A DNA stretch of 64,000 bases from CAYQJS01 sp964417895 (GCA_964417895.1 CAYQJS010000010.1:60445-124444); one strand, 5' to 3'. Positions 17,706 through 26,295 are shown, counted from the stretch's first letter. Program-made: numbers and translations. Notes: generated by a model not told the origin, from the letters alone.

Positions 17706-18524
17706 ATGGGCCCGCTCCAGTTCGACCCCATTCTCTACCTGCGTCAGGCGTGGGCCTCCAACTGGTTCGGGAAAACAACGGTTATCGTCGCGGCAGCGAC
17801 GACGGCGATCCTCCTACTTGCAGGCCTCTTGGTACTCGCGCACAGGGCGATCAAAGATATAAACCCTGAAGCGGTCGGCCTCCCGTTTCTGGTTTGGGTA
17901 GCAGCCTTTGACTTCATCCCCCCTTTAGTCTTTGTATTGATCCTCTTAATGGTGTTCAGCTGGATTCTTGCCCTTACGCTGGGGTCAAGAGCGCCGAAAG
18001 CGGCGTTACCCAAACTGTTTCGGCCAGATGGCTGCAGCGTTACTTACGGTGGTGTAACACCTTCGATGCCAGGGGTCGAGCGGTTTGCGATCAATATATT
18101 CAATGACGCTGATGTCTCCGTCAAGAACTGCTTCGCCCAGGTGCTCTCGTTCAAGCCCATGTTCAATATCCACACTTGGAGTGGCCAGTACCCAGAAGCG
18201 GGAGATCCCGTACCATGGATCTACGGTGATGAGGCACTGCACAACATTACCGTCCCGCCTAAACAAACACGTCGGCTCCTAATTGCTATACAGGATTCTC
18301 AACCTGGCCATCGTAACACGTTTGTCTTTCCTGTGAGCCTACCCGGGAATAGCGTACGGCCCGTAGTAGTGCCAACGATGGCCGAGAAAGGCGGGTATCA
18401 GGTACATGTCGAGATAGGAACGGATGATATCCCGAGCCTTCCAACGTCCATACGCTTTCTTCTCCGCAATGATGATGACGGACGGGTCGAGATCGGGGAT
18501 GTTCGCGATGAAGATTCCGGTTAG
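17706..18524 (+). CDS. Hypothetical membrane protein with an extracytoplasmic beta-rich domain
   Basis: A 272-residue protein. Two membrane helices (VIVAAATTAILLLAGLLVL and FDFIPPLVFVLILLMVFSWIL) fill the first 95 residues. The remaining 170 residues have alternating hydrophobic strands (ERFAINIFNDADVSVKNC, RRLLIAIQDSQPGHRNTFVF, YQVHVEIGTDD) consistent with an Ig-like or other beta-sandwich fold. Divergent from the integrase side. No function can be assigned. Confidence 0.6.
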   Translation: MGPLQFDPILYLRQAWASNWFGKTTVIVAAATTAILLLAGLLVLAHRAIKDINPEAVGLPFLVWVAAFDFIPPLVFVLILLMVFSWILALTLGSRAPKAALPKLFRPDGCSVTYGGVTPSMPGVERFAINIFNDADVSVKNCFAQVLSFKPMFNIHTWSGQYPEAGDPVPWIYGDEALHNITVPPKQTRRLLIAIQDSQPGHRNTFVFPVSLPGNSVRPVVVPTMAEKGGYQVHVEIGTDDIPSLPTSIRFLLRNDDDGRVEIGDVRDEDSG

Positions 18525-18540
18525 CTACTGAGGAACGGAA

Positions 18541-18762
18541 TTATTCCGCCGCTCCCAATAATGTCCTTAACCACAGTTCCCCCCTGTTTGCTGTAGCTGG
18601 CGTAGATGGAGAAGGTTCGACGATTGGTTCCCGACGCAGCTCGAGTGCCAGCGATGTGCCGATAACCACGAGCTTATCAGACCCACCGGTTCTCGGCATT
18701 AGTCTCTCAGCAGGCCGATTCTTGGAGGCCGGCTTCCTGCTCGACCCCTCGCCAACGTCCAC
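18541..18762 (-). CDS. Possible small hypothetical protein
   Basis: A 73-codon frame with a short hydrophobic strand (KLVVIGTSLALELRREP) and no recognisable motif. It stops shortly after the next minus-strand gene ends and could be the distal gene of that pair or a chance frame. Confidence 0.25.
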   Translation of the reverse strand: MDVGEGSSRKPASKNRPAERLMPRTGGSDKLVVIGTSLALELRREPIVEPSPSTPATANRGELWLRTLLGAAE

Positions 18763-18765
18763 GCC

Positions 18766-19269
18766 CTAGTCTGGTTCGATCCGTAGCTCTTGTATGTGAT
18801 CAAAGGCCGCCAGTTTTGCCTCATCCATCGTCGGATACGTCTGGCTCCCATCGATTCTCCGAGGCTGAGACGAACCTCTCTCTTGCAGCAGATAGGACCA
18901 ACGTTCTCCTCTTTGTGAGACGACTACGTTGCAATTGCCGATATTGAGGAAGAAGTTACCAGCCCAAGATTCGCGCCATTTCCTCGTTAGCCATCTCTCC
19001 CGACGCTTTACGCGATTAGAGAATGCCGTTTCTCGCTTTGTCGCTTCGGCGTAGTCATCCTCCATATGCCCCGCGCAAATACATCCGACGCCTAGCTCCT
19101 GGGGATAATCTCCATGTTCCATGTAATGGACGTATCGAATGGACACGGATTGGCACATCTCACAAACACGGAGGTCGTCGCCGACATCTTCCATATGGAC
19201 AAACTGCCACCCTTTATGGGGCACGCCTGGCTCTTTCCAGAGCCCACCGACCGCTCTCTCGCTCGTCAT
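18766..19269 (-). CDS. Hypothetical Cys-rich protein, possible zinc binding
   Basis: A 167-residue soluble protein. WQFVHMEDVGDDLRVCEMCQ followed by IRYVHYMEH and LGVGCICAGHMEDDY provides Cys-x2-Cys and Cys-x1-Cys-x2-His groupings that could hold a metal. The central part is basic (RVKRRERWLTRKWRESW) and the C-terminus is mixed (YPTMDEAKLAAFDHIQEL). I have the impression of similar uncharacterised proteins on mobile elements but cannot name the family. Start may be later, near MEDVGDD. Confidence 0.6.
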   Translation of the reverse strand: MTSERAVGGLWKEPGVPHKGWQFVHMEDVGDDLRVCEMCQSVSIRYVHYMEHGDYPQELGVGCICAGHMEDDYAEATKRETAFSNRVKRRERWLTRKWRESWAGNFFLNIGNCNVVVSQRGERWSYLLQERGSSQPRRIDGSQTYPTMDEAKLAAFDHIQELRIEPD

Positions 19270-19489
19270 CTGCTTCCTCGCTTCCGGCTCGCGCAGCGCT
19301 GCAAGGCAGTGTCACCGTAGACATATGTCCCGATAACCCCGATTAACGGAACTCCCCGCCGCTGACCTCAGCCTGGACCTCTTACTGCCGGTTCCAGATA
19401 ACCGCCCCCTTGACTTCTTATCAGGACCATGTTTTACTTGTCATTAACCCTGTTTCATTGCCATTTATATGAGACGCTGGGCCGGGTCC

Positions 19490-19786
19490 ATGAGCAACAC
19501 CACCTACCACATTATCGCCTGTATGGAGGGAACCCTCAGCGTCGTCGGGGAGACTACCGACCCCAACAAGACCGTAAAGGAGATCATCGGGCACGTGTCC
19601 AATCCCGCCCAGGTGCAGATAGCCGACGCAGTGCAGGCCGACAGTATCCTCCCGCAACCGGCGCCAATCTGCGGCGTTCACGACCTGCCAATGGTCTGGC
19701 AGAAGGGCAAGGCTGGATTCTTCTGGAGCTGCCACCAGAAGAACAGCGATGGAAGCTGGTGCTCTTATAAGCCCGATGGCCGGTAG
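19490..19786 (+). CDS. Small zinc-ribbon protein, paralogue 1
   Basis: A 98-residue protein with an N-terminal beta-rich half (MSNTTYHIIACMEGTLSVVG) and a C-terminal finger: CGVHDLPMVWQKGKAGFFW, then SCHQKNSDGSWCSYKPDG. C-x2-H followed by C-x8-C resembles a topoisomerase-like zinc ribbon with one His ligand. Two further copies occur at 43.8 kb and 49.8 kb in this element. Unlike those, this one lacks the conserved leader and the shared terminator. Function unknown, with nucleic-acid binding plausible. Confidence 0.75.
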   Translation: MSNTTYHIIACMEGTLSVVGETTDPNKTVKEIIGHVSNPAQVQIADAVQADSILPQPAPICGVHDLPMVWQKGKAGFFWSCHQKNSDGSWCSYKPDGR

Positions 19787-19826
19787 GCCGGAAAGCCAAC
19801 TCAGGAGGGATCAATGGGCTAAACTG

Positions 19827-20012
19827 ATGCCTGAACGACTTACTCGAAAACTCGGGCCTGACGCGCAACGAGCGCTTCGGCTCACTGCCGAGGTTGTGGG
19901 GAAGGAACCAATTGGTCTCCCGCGAATCACAGCTCTGGTGAAGTCCGCCGCCCCCAGTTGCTCCATCAATCACTGCGCTTGCCTCAAGGAAGCCTCGATA
20001 CCTAGAGTCTGA
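19827..20012 (+). pseudogene. Truncated duplicate of the zincin gene at 23.3 kb
   Basis: The N-terminal 45 residues (MPERLTRKLGPDAQRALRLT, then AEVVGKEP) align with the start of the protein at 23,327 (MKERYARQLGPDARRALEFA, then RRLAGKEP), after which the frame goes into unrelated residues (SCSINHCACLKEA). The HExxH part is missing. It starts 41 bp after the zinc-ribbon gene. Confidence 0.6.
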
Positions 20013-20739
20013 ATAGGACGACCCCCGTAAGGATGCTCGCTAGGCCAGGCGATAGGATTAGCCACCAGAAAGAGCCGAATACTGGTTTCATAGCGCGCAG
20101 AAACTGCAAATGTAGCGTAGCTAGTATTAACGCGACGAGCACACATGTCAGTATTGTGGCCAATCCCGGAGAGGAACCGAGAATCCTCCATGTAAAGTAG
20201 ACCGTTGTCGCGTTATTTACACCGATAACAACAGGAATATGCAGAAGCATTATGAAATAAGGCACCCATGACGAGGCGTTAAACCGAAAGTTCGCTGCAG
20301 CAATGCCAAACTCACTCACAAGCGCAGCAACCGGATAGAAGTTAGTGAAGTTCCTATAGAGAAACAGATCCTTCTGCTGATCAGGCGGTAGATCGTTAAC
20401 AAACCTCGCCCTCACGTAAAGGTATCCCGCTCCGAGGTAGCCAAAGCTTGCAAACAGGTAGAACGACACGACGGGAATCGAGACTATGATTAGTGCGTCG
20501 CTGAGACGACGCTCTCCGGCTATCCCAAGAATGTCCGCGGTCAACGGGCTGTTAAAGACGTAGAGCAGCGCTACTGCACCGACTAGAGACTGCAAAAGGA
20601 AGTTGCGCTGCAAGGCCCTGCCGAGCTCCTCAGACTTGTTGTACAGCCAGCTAACGCCTCCAAGATCGCTTGACGAAGGCGACTGGCGCGCTGAGCCATC
20701 CTCTAAGCTCTCGGCCATGTCTGCTAAGCTCGCGTCCAT
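20002..20739 (-). CDS. Hypothetical multi-pass membrane protein
   Basis: About 245 residues from ATG 20739 (MDASLADMAESLEDGS). A 50-residue polar N-terminus precedes about five to six hydrophobic segments, for example FLLQSLVGAVALLYVF, ALIIVSIPVVSFYLFASFGY, YFIMLLHIPVVIGV, LATILTCVLVALILATL and LILSPGLASILTGVVLF. No catalytic motif is visible. Transport or sensing cannot be distinguished. The extreme 3' end overlaps the truncated zincin copy on the other strand. Confidence 0.6.
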   Translation of the reverse strand: MDASLADMAESLEDGSARQSPSSSDLGGVSWLYNKSEELGRALQRNFLLQSLVGAVALLYVFNSPLTADILGIAGERRLSDALIIVSIPVVSFYLFASFGYLGAGYLYVRARFVNDLPPDQQKDLFLYRNFTNFYPVAALVSEFGIAAANFRFNASSWVPYFIMLLHIPVVIGVNNATTVYFTWRILGSSPGLATILTCVLVALILATLHLQFLRAMKPVFGSFWWLILSPGLASILTGVVLFRL

Positions 20740-21032
20740 GACTGCCTCCGGTAACAAGCGTCCCGTAACGTGGGGCCGCAACTAACTAAACAAAACATAC
20801 CCTTTTCGCTCTGCGAGGGGAAGGCTACGATATCGGCCGGCCGGCTTCCTCGATCCGCAAGCGTGATAGACATACCCACCATCTCAAATAGGCCCGGTTT
20901 GGAGACGATCCCCCAATGAGCTAAAGGGCCTTCCCTTTGAGCCGACGCCCGGTCTCAAAATCCCGTCTCACAATCTCCGTCCCAGGGTCCTGGCAGTTCA
21001 TCGAGTTCTGAGACGCGGCCCATTCTGCCCTA

Positions 21033-21061
21033 TTGACAAGTAATGACTATGATACTAAAAT
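21033..21061 (+). promoter_or_regulatory. Promoter of the HigBA-like operon
   Basis: TTGACA at 21033-21038, a 17-bp spacer, and TAAAAT at 21056-21061. The expected start of transcription falls at about 21068-21069, the A of the likely toxin ATG, so the mRNA would be leaderless. Confidence 0.7.
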
Positions 21062-21070
21062 GAGTATCAT
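21049..21070. promoter_or_regulatory. Operator palindrome of the HigBA-like operon
   Basis: ATGATACT, 6 bp, AGTATCAT: a perfect 8-bp inverted repeat that covers the -10 hexamer and the start codon. It is positioned for autorepression by the XRE-type antitoxin encoded downstream. Confidence 0.75.
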
Positions 21071-21434
21071 GAGAGGGCAGGAGGCGTGGTCGATTGTCTT
21101 CTACCGAGACGAGCAGGGGGCCAGCCCTGTTCGGGATTTTCTGCAGAGTCTCGATGAGGATGTCCAGCAGAGCATCGGCTGGGCCATCGAACAGCTGAGG
21201 GTGCGCAACATCACGGCCAGAGAGCCGCTCGTGCGTCACCTCGAAGATAAGCTGTGGGAACTTCGACGGGAGAGCAGGACCAATATCTATCGGGTGATCT
21301 ACTTGTTCTTCCGGGGCAGACGGATCGTCTTACTGCACGGGTTCCAGAAGAAGACACAAAAGACACCACGCCAGGAACTGGAAATCGCTCGGGCGCGCTA
21401 CCGAACGTTCATCCAGCGCGAAGGAAGTGAATGA
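21069..21434 (+). CDS. HigB/RelE-like toxin (PF05973 type)
   Basis: A 121-residue toxin of the phage-derived Gp49/HigB type, an mRNA interferase fold. WSIVFYRDEQGASPVRDFL, LRVRNITAREPLVRHLED and LWELRRESRTNIYRVIYLFF match the family (beta strands with conserved Arg residues), followed by LLHGFQKKTQKTPRQELEIA. Earlier in-frame starts (21033 TTG, 21060 ATG) lie inside the promoter, so ATG 21069 is chosen. The stop overlaps the antitoxin start region (toxin first, antitoxin second, as in higBA). Confidence 0.88.
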   Translation: MRGQEAWSIVFYRDEQGASPVRDFLQSLDEDVQQSIGWAIEQLRVRNITAREPLVRHLEDKLWELRRESRTNIYRVIYLFFRGRRIVLLHGFQKKTQKTPRQELEIARARYRTFIQREGSE

Positions 21435-21435
21435 T

Positions 21436-21810
21436 ATGAGCACGGAAACCAAACGAGATTTGATCAAAGAGGGAGAGCAGGACTACGCGGAGTGGCAAGC
21501 CAGCCTCACGGATACCCCTGAGAAGCGGGCGAAGTACGAGGAGATCGCCGCCAAGAGCGATCTCTGGCTGCAACTGGCGGAAGCTCGGCAGGCAGCAGGT
21601 CTTAGCCAGCGAGAGCTGGCCACGCGATTGGGGGTCTCTCAGGCTCAGGTGGCTCGGTTGGAGAAGCGGGGCTACGACGCTTATAGCCTCAATTCCCTGC
21701 GGCGCTACATCCACGCTCTGGGCGAGGGATTCTCTCTGGAGGTCACGGTTCATCGTCCCCAAGAGTTCCACCAGGAATCCCGAGGAGGTGCAGCGATCGC
21801 CACATCATGA
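21436..21810 (+). CDS. XRE-family antitoxin (HigA-like)
   Basis: A 124-residue protein with a charged N-terminus and a helix-turn-helix LSQRELATRLGVSQAQVARLEK. This neutralises the upstream HigB-like toxin and probably binds the palindrome over the promoter. ATG 21436 (MSTETKRDLIKEG) lies within a few bases of the toxin stop. The 3' end contains an AGGAGGTG sequence that could serve a further small ORF. Confidence 0.88.
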   Translation: MSTETKRDLIKEGEQDYAEWQASLTDTPEKRAKYEEIAAKSDLWLQLAEARQAAGLSQRELATRLGVSQAQVARLEKRGYDAYSLNSLRRYIHALGEGFSLEVTVHRPQEFHQESRGGAAIATS

Positions 21811-21885
21811 ATAAGCACCCAACAATTGATCTCGTAACAGACCCCGCAGCAGCGGCAATCTGTGACTATTTGATTGGGAGAACCG

Positions 21886-22059
21886 ATGATCCCCTCGGTG
21901 ATCGTAGAGCTGCGGTCGCTTGGCCTTCCTCCTGCTCAGGTTCGGTCTCTTCTCATTTACGAGTTTCATGTTCGCTGGCCCGTCAAAGTTGAGCGCCTAA
22001 AGATGCTGCTTTCAGCGATTCATGGAGCAGGACTCGTTGACAGCGACGAGCTTCCCTGA
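21886..22059 (+). CDS. Doubtful small ORF downstream of HigBA
   Basis: Begins MIPSVIVELRSLGLPPAQV and ends GAGLVDSDELP, without recognisable motif. It may be a relic. A further short fragment ELIDLVDEVKAKLGLRIE with a stop at about 22146 follows in another frame, suggesting decay of an original gene in this interval. Confidence 0.25.
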   Translation: MIPSVIVELRSLGLPPAQVRSLLIYEFHVRWPVKVERLKMLLSAIHGAGLVDSDELP

Positions 22060-22164
22060 TTCGGGATCTCCATGAACGCGGAGAGGTCCTGAGCTTATCG
22101 ACCTCGTCGATGAGGTCAAGGCAAAACTCGGGCTCCGCATAGAGTGAACCGCCTACTGTGCGAC

Positions 22165-22593
22165 CTACCCTAGCGCAGCCATGGCACCGAGCTGTTGCAT
22201 CATGCCCGCCTGGTCAAAGATTTCCCATCGTTCCGAGATCTTGCCGCCAGCGACGCGCACGATCTCGATGAACGGGAGCGTCACCCGCTTGCCTGTGGGG
22301 GCGATGCCCATGAACTCGCCCGTGTGAGTAGCGCTGAATCTGCCTCGGCTGACCACCAGGTCCCTCTCGCTGACTTGGTCTTCAAGCGTCATTTGGATAT
22401 CGGCGAAGGTGCTCAGCATCATGCCAAGGGTTTGCTTGACCCCTTCGATACCAGCAGCTTCCCCGGGAAAGGGATTGTGGTTTTCGAAGTCGGGGGCGAC
22501 GAATTGGTCTATTGCAGCCAGGTTACCCTTGCTATGGGTCTCCTCATAGAAACGTCGCACCAGGGCCTTGTTCTCTTCAACTGACATGCTCAA
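22165..22593 (-). CDS. SnoaL-like ester cyclase / NTF2-fold protein
   Basis: A 142-residue protein of the SnoaL-like polyketide-cyclase superfamily. NKALVRRFYEETHSKGNLAA, FVAPDFENHNPFPGE, FSATHTGEFMGIAPTGKRV and KISERWEIFDQAGMMQQLGA are typical. These proteins include cyclases, hydrolases and orphan enzymes, so no substrate is assigned. Divergent from the resolvase gene. Confidence 0.85.
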   Translation of the reverse strand: MSMSVEENKALVRRFYEETHSKGNLAAIDQFVAPDFENHNPFPGEAAGIEGVKQTLGMMLSTFADIQMTLEDQVSERDLVVSRGRFSATHTGEFMGIAPTGKRVTLPFIEIVRVAGGKISERWEIFDQAGMMQQLGAMAALG

Positions 22594-22667
22594 CCTCCTC
22601 GTGCTGTGCGTCTGCGGAGCGTGAGTTTATCAGACTGTGGCGCTCAGGTTCGGGCAAGATAATGCCG

Positions 22668-22696
22668 TTGACAACATGGTTGGGTTGTGAGACGAT
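22668..22696 (+). promoter_or_regulatory. Weak promoter candidate for the serine recombinase
   Basis: TTGACA at 22668-22673, 17-bp spacer, GACGAT at 22691-22696. The -35 is perfect and the -10 poor. Transcription would start about 5 nt before the ATG at 22708. Confidence 0.4.
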
Positions 22697-22707
22697 GGTC
22701 AAAACCC

Positions 22708-23319
22708 ATGAAAGTCGGCTATGCCCGTATTTCCACGGAGGATCAAACCCTCGACCCGCAACTCGACGCACTAAAGAGCGCTGGCTGCGAGCGCACCTTC
22801 ACCGATACTCTGAGCGGCGCCAACACCGAGCGCCCGGGCCTCACCGAAGCTCTTGAGTTCCTTCGAGCTGGCGACACGCTGGTCGTCTGGAAGCTTGACC
22901 GCCTCGGCCGCTCCCTTAAGAACCTCATCGAAGTCATAAGCGACCTCGATCGCCGAGCCGTCGGCTTCGTCTCGCTCACCGAACAGATCGACACCGCCAC
23001 CAGCGGCGGCAAGCTGATTTTCCATGTCTTCGGAGCCCTGGCGGAGTTTGAGCGGGATCTAATCCGCGAGAGGACTCGAGCGGGGCTAGCAGCAGCGCGA
23101 GCGAGAGGACGAGTCGGTGGACGACCCAAAGTTGCAGCACTCAATACCCCGAGAAAGATCGCTATGGCGCATGCCCTCTACCAGGACAAGCTGAACTCAA
23201 TCAACGACATCTGCCAAACTCTCCGGGTTTCGCGAGCCACCCTCTACCGCTATCTCAGTGGGACGAATGGTGGAGAGAAGAAGGCCACGGCGCCGCAACT
23301 GGAGTCGGCGATGACCTGA
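22708..23319 (+). CDS. Serine recombinase of the resolvase/invertase family
   Basis: A 203-residue small serine recombinase. The catalytic Ser is S9 in MKVGYARISTEDQ, DTLSGANTERPGL and LVVWKLDRLGRSLKNLI carry the conserved Arg and Asp residues, and AEFERDLIRERTRAGLAAAR is the long E-helix. The C-terminal Hin-like HTH is SINDICQTLRVSRATLYRYL. It could act as a multimer resolvase for the excised circle or as a transposon resolvase. It is followed 7 bp later by the zincin gene, likely the same transcript. Confidence 0.93.
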   Translation: MKVGYARISTEDQTLDPQLDALKSAGCERTFTDTLSGANTERPGLTEALEFLRAGDTLVVWKLDRLGRSLKNLIEVISDLDRRAVGFVSLTEQIDTATSGGKLIFHVFGALAEFERDLIRERTRAGLAAARARGRVGGRPKVAALNTPRKIAMAHALYQDKLNSINDICQTLRVSRATLYRYLSGTNGGEKKATAPQLESAMT

Positions 23320-23326
23320 ACCAGCA

Positions 23327-24163
23327 ATGAAGGAACGGTACGCCCGACAACTAGGACCCGACGCTCGGCGAGCTCTTGAGTTCGCTCGACGCCTCGCGGG
23401 AAAGGAGCCGGTCCTCAAGCGGGTCCAGAGCATTCCCGGCGAGGCTCGGGCAATGCTGATTCGACCCTTGCAGCCGAAGCGCCCCTATGAGATCCATTTC
23501 GCCCGCGGCCAGGAACGCGTGCTTGACCACCTGGTCGCACACGAGGTTGGGCACGTTGTGCGGCTCCACCAGGTTCCCGAGGAAGAACGCCTCTTCGCCG
23601 TCGCAATGGCTGAGAACCGCCGACGCGCCGCTCATCAGATTGCCCCGGAAATGGTTGCGCGACTCGGTCGAACCGTACCCCAGGAGCTGCTGCCAGACCT
23701 ATTCGACCTCTGGTTCCGGGGAGTCTGTACCCAACTCACCAGCTTCCCCGCAGACCTGCGCATCGAGCAGTGGATCCACGATCGGTTCGCCGGGATCCGA
23801 GAAATCCAGCGACGCTCGCTGATTCACGAAGTGCACCGCTCCTTCCCTGGGTTCGCGCCGGAGGTCATCGCCCTAACGCCGCCGACGATCTTTCGAGCCA
23901 CGATGACGATGAACGCGGCGCAGGCTTATCACGTCGCTGAGCTGTACGCTCTCCCAGAGCTGATGCTCCCCTTCGATGTAAACGAGTACGCGGTTGTTGG
24001 GACCCATCTAGCGCAGATGGTCTTCGACGCTCCGGATGAAGGGCACCGGAGTGACATGGCGGCTACAAGCGCATGGGCAGAGGAGGTCAATCTCGTCGGC
24101 TGGATTGACTGGCAGAACCCGTCCGGTGGACGGTGTCTGGGTGTGGAGGTGGGAACAAGATAG
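23327..24163 (+). CDS. HExxH zincin-like putative metallopeptidase
   Basis: A 278-residue soluble protein. The zinc motif is VAHEVGHVVRLHQ (HEVGH at 72-76), with a possible third ligand in the following HQVPEEER. Upstream PYEIHFARGQERVLDHLV gives the beta strand that normally precedes the active-site helix. The later half has MNAAQAYHVAELYALPELM. It resembles the ImmA/IrrE-like minimal zincins in layout but is longer. A truncated copy of its N-terminus is at 19.8 kb. It is cotranscribed with the serine recombinase, so regulation of element genes by proteolysis is conceivable (inference). Confidence 0.7.
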   Translation: MKERYARQLGPDARRALEFARRLAGKEPVLKRVQSIPGEARAMLIRPLQPKRPYEIHFARGQERVLDHLVAHEVGHVVRLHQVPEEERLFAVAMAENRRRAAHQIAPEMVARLGRTVPQELLPDLFDLWFRGVCTQLTSFPADLRIEQWIHDRFAGIREIQRRSLIHEVHRSFPGFAPEVIALTPPTIFRATMTMNAAQAYHVAELYALPELMLPFDVNEYAVVGTHLAQMVFDAPDEGHRSDMAATSAWAEEVNLVGWIDWQNPSGGRCLGVEVGTR

Positions 24164-24377
24164 GGAGCAGCTATCCTCCGATCTTGTGCAAACTCTCCTC
24201 TAGGTCATCGGTCGCGCAAGACGCTACCTTCGAGGGCCATTGCAACGAGGGTCTCCTCCACGTCCAAGGTAGACCGTTCAGGGTACGCCTGAGACGCATC
24301 GTCCGTTTCCGGGTAGACTACGCCCGCTGCTAGGCGCAGCACGGACCATTGGCAGAGGCCGCTCGTGGGGGCAGATG

Positions 24378-25097
24378 ATGGGTGTCGCAGATTGGGTCGT
24401 CCCAATCCAGAGCCGGATAACCGAGGCCGCGCGTGTGTTCTTCGAGCCGAGTCTGGCGGGGCTAGGGCTTGGTCAAAACGAGATCTCCTCACAGACCCTG
24501 CCTCAGCTTCGAGAAAGCTTAGACCGCGTCAACGAATGCATAGGTCGAGCTGAGTCATTCGGGGTTGTAAAACTCCGCGCCGACGCTAACGGCAGGTTTG
24601 TTGTCTCGACAACCGATCCACAGATCGAGATCGGCATAACCCCAGTCCTCCTCGAGAGAAAAAAACTCATAGTCGAGAGAATGGGGATCTTGCTGGGAGA
24701 GGAAAAGGTCGGCGACCTCCGGACTGTTGCCGAACGGGCCGATCCATCGGTTCGTAAGGAACTCGACGCAAAGATCAACGAACTGGAGGCAGAGGTAAGA
24801 AGCTCACGGGAACAGACTTTAGCCATAGAAGAGGCGGAACGCAGGGTGGAGATAGACCACCAACTGCAAATAACGAGAGTCGAGGCATTCGAGCGGCGTT
24901 CTCGGGTTTGGCAGTCGTTTCTCGAGCGCCAGTCGGTCGCAACTATGGTCGGCGCCCTGCTCTTAGTGATGATGTTCGCCTTCATCGCGGTGGCGTCGGC
25001 CGTAGTCATACCAGTCCCCGAACTCATAGCCAATGCGTTCCTCGTGATCCTGGGCTACTTCTTTGGGCAAGCCAGTCATGGAACCAACCCTGCGTGA
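24378..25097 (+). CDS. Tail-anchored coiled-coil membrane protein
   Basis: About 239 residues. The middle (about 95-185) is highly charged and predicted coiled coil (KKLIVERMGILLGEEKVGDL, DAKINELEAEVRSSREQTL). The C-terminus has two hydrophobic helices (ATMVGALLLVMMFAFIAVAS and LIANAFLVILGYFFGQ), reminiscent of holin-like or tail-anchored proteins. No enzymatic motif. Upstream of an excisionase-like gene with no overlap. Confidence 0.6.
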   Translation: MGVADWVVPIQSRITEAARVFFEPSLAGLGLGQNEISSQTLPQLRESLDRVNECIGRAESFGVVKLRADANGRFVVSTTDPQIEIGITPVLLERKKLIVERMGILLGEEKVGDLRTVAERADPSVRKELDAKINELEAEVRSSREQTLAIEEAERRVEIDHQLQITRVEAFERRSRVWQSFLERQSVATMVGALLLVMMFAFIAVASAVVIPVPELIANAFLVILGYFFGQASHGTNPA

Positions 25098-25268
25098 AGG
25101 CGTCTCTCGACTGGGACGCATTAACAGGTCCGGCCGCCGAATATTCGTCAGCGGTGAGCCCACAAAGGCCGTCGCCCCCGCGGAGTCCACGTCAGCTGCT
25201 CGAAACTGTCACGCAGGTTCAGCGTCAACAAGCCTACAGTCTCCTGAATCGTATAAGGCCATGGGCCG

Positions 25269-25475
25269 TTGGAAGAAGAGCGACTCATCTCGCTCACCGA
25301 GGCGGCAGCCCTATGTGGATTAACTAGTGCTCAGCTCAGGCTTCTGGCAAGGAAGGGCCGACTCCGTGCCGTACGCGTTGGCAAGAGCTGGGTAACCACG
25401 CCGAAGGCCGTCGCCGAATACATGTCCGACCCTCGCCTGCGGAGTAAGGACCCGCTGAAGTACAAGCGCCCTTGA
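25269..25475 (+). CDS. Excisionase-like MerR/HTH_17 DNA-binding protein
   Basis: A 68-residue protein (MEEERLISLTEAAALCGLTS, AQLRLLARKGRLRAVRVGKS, WVTTPKAVAEYMSDP), typical of single winged-helix HTH_17 excisionase-fold proteins. The start is TTG, chosen because LISLTEAA is the normal beginning of the fold. It may regulate nearby genes or assist recombination. A second, larger protein of this fold lies at the right end of the element. Confidence 0.75.
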   Translation: MEEERLISLTEAAALCGLTSAQLRLLARKGRLRAVRVGKSWVTTPKAVAEYMSDPRLRSKDPLKYKRP

Positions 25476-25624
25476 TACCATATTCGTCTTCGAATACAGT
25501 TAGAGCTACCGATCGGTGGCTCATTCTGTTTCTTGGAGGGATCGCCATGGGCGGCGAGGGCGGCTGAGAGCCGAAGCGACCGACTTGAAAGCGGTGGGCT
25601 TGGCCAGCTCGCCGCTTTTCGTTT

Positions 25625-26260
25625 TCACCAGGTCCACCGAATCACGTACGCAACGCCGGCTTTTGGGTCAGGGATCACGACCCTTATCATGGTCCCGCCG
25701 TTCCCCAGATGGATGACGGGCAGTTCGCGCGACTCCGACTCACCTTCCAAGATTGCTCGGCGGACTGCTCTGCGTTTCGGAAAGATGATCGATCGACGCA
25801 GCCGTGTTACCGGGTGGTCAATCGTTGTTTCGAGGACCCCCTCGTCGCGGGTGAAGGCCTCCATCGCCGTCCGCGAGACTGAGAACTCCAGAGTCTCTCC
25901 CTGGCCCATCTCCCGCTCGAGACCGATCACCATGTGACGTCGTCCCTGGTCCTTGAACGAATCTTCGAGCGGCCCGGCGCTGTGATGGTAGTTCGCCACC
26001 AGCACGCCTTCGCCCCAGGCATGGTCGAGGATGGCGGACACGCCCTGCTGGAGAAAACGGACCTTCTGGGTCCGCTGGAACGTTGCCTTAACTCCTCGCT
26101 CGTCGTGGAGAGTGAGCGTGGCGTTGTAGTCCAAGATTTCGTACGGGCTCAACGCGAGACCCTGGGGCACGATTGACTGACGCAGGTGTGGCGAATCGAG
26201 GATGAGGTCCCAGACCTTGGGCGAGACGATTTGTGTTACTTTAAGACCAGAAGATACCAT
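25625..26260 (-). CDS. Hypothetical beta-rich protein
   Basis: A 211-residue protein without recognised domain. It alternates beta-type segments (DYNATLTLHDERGVKATFQR, HMVIGLEREMGQGETLEFSV, TMIRVVIPDPKAGVAYVIRW) and ends with a Trp. An excellent promoter lies upstream on the same strand, giving a leaderless or nearly leaderless message at ATG 26260. Isolated between two operons. Confidence 0.6.
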   Translation of the reverse strand: MVSSGLKVTQIVSPKVWDLILDSPHLRQSIVPQGLALSPYEILDYNATLTLHDERGVKATFQRTQKVRFLQQGVSAILDHAWGEGVLVANYHHSAGPLEDSFKDQGRRHMVIGLEREMGQGETLEFSVSRTAMEAFTRDEGVLETTIDHPVTRLRRSIIFPKRRAVRRAILEGESESRELPVIHLGNGGTMIRVVIPDPKAGVAYVIRWTW

Positions 26261-26266
26261 TAACCG

Positions 26267-26295
26267 CTTATATCATAGGTATGTACTGCTGTCAA
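26267..26295 (-). promoter_or_regulatory. Promoter of the 26.3-kb minus-strand gene
   Basis: On the minus strand TTGACA (26295-26290), 17-bp spacer, TATAAG (26272-26267). The predicted start at about 26260 coincides with the A of the ATG, so the transcript would be leaderless. Confidence 0.7.
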
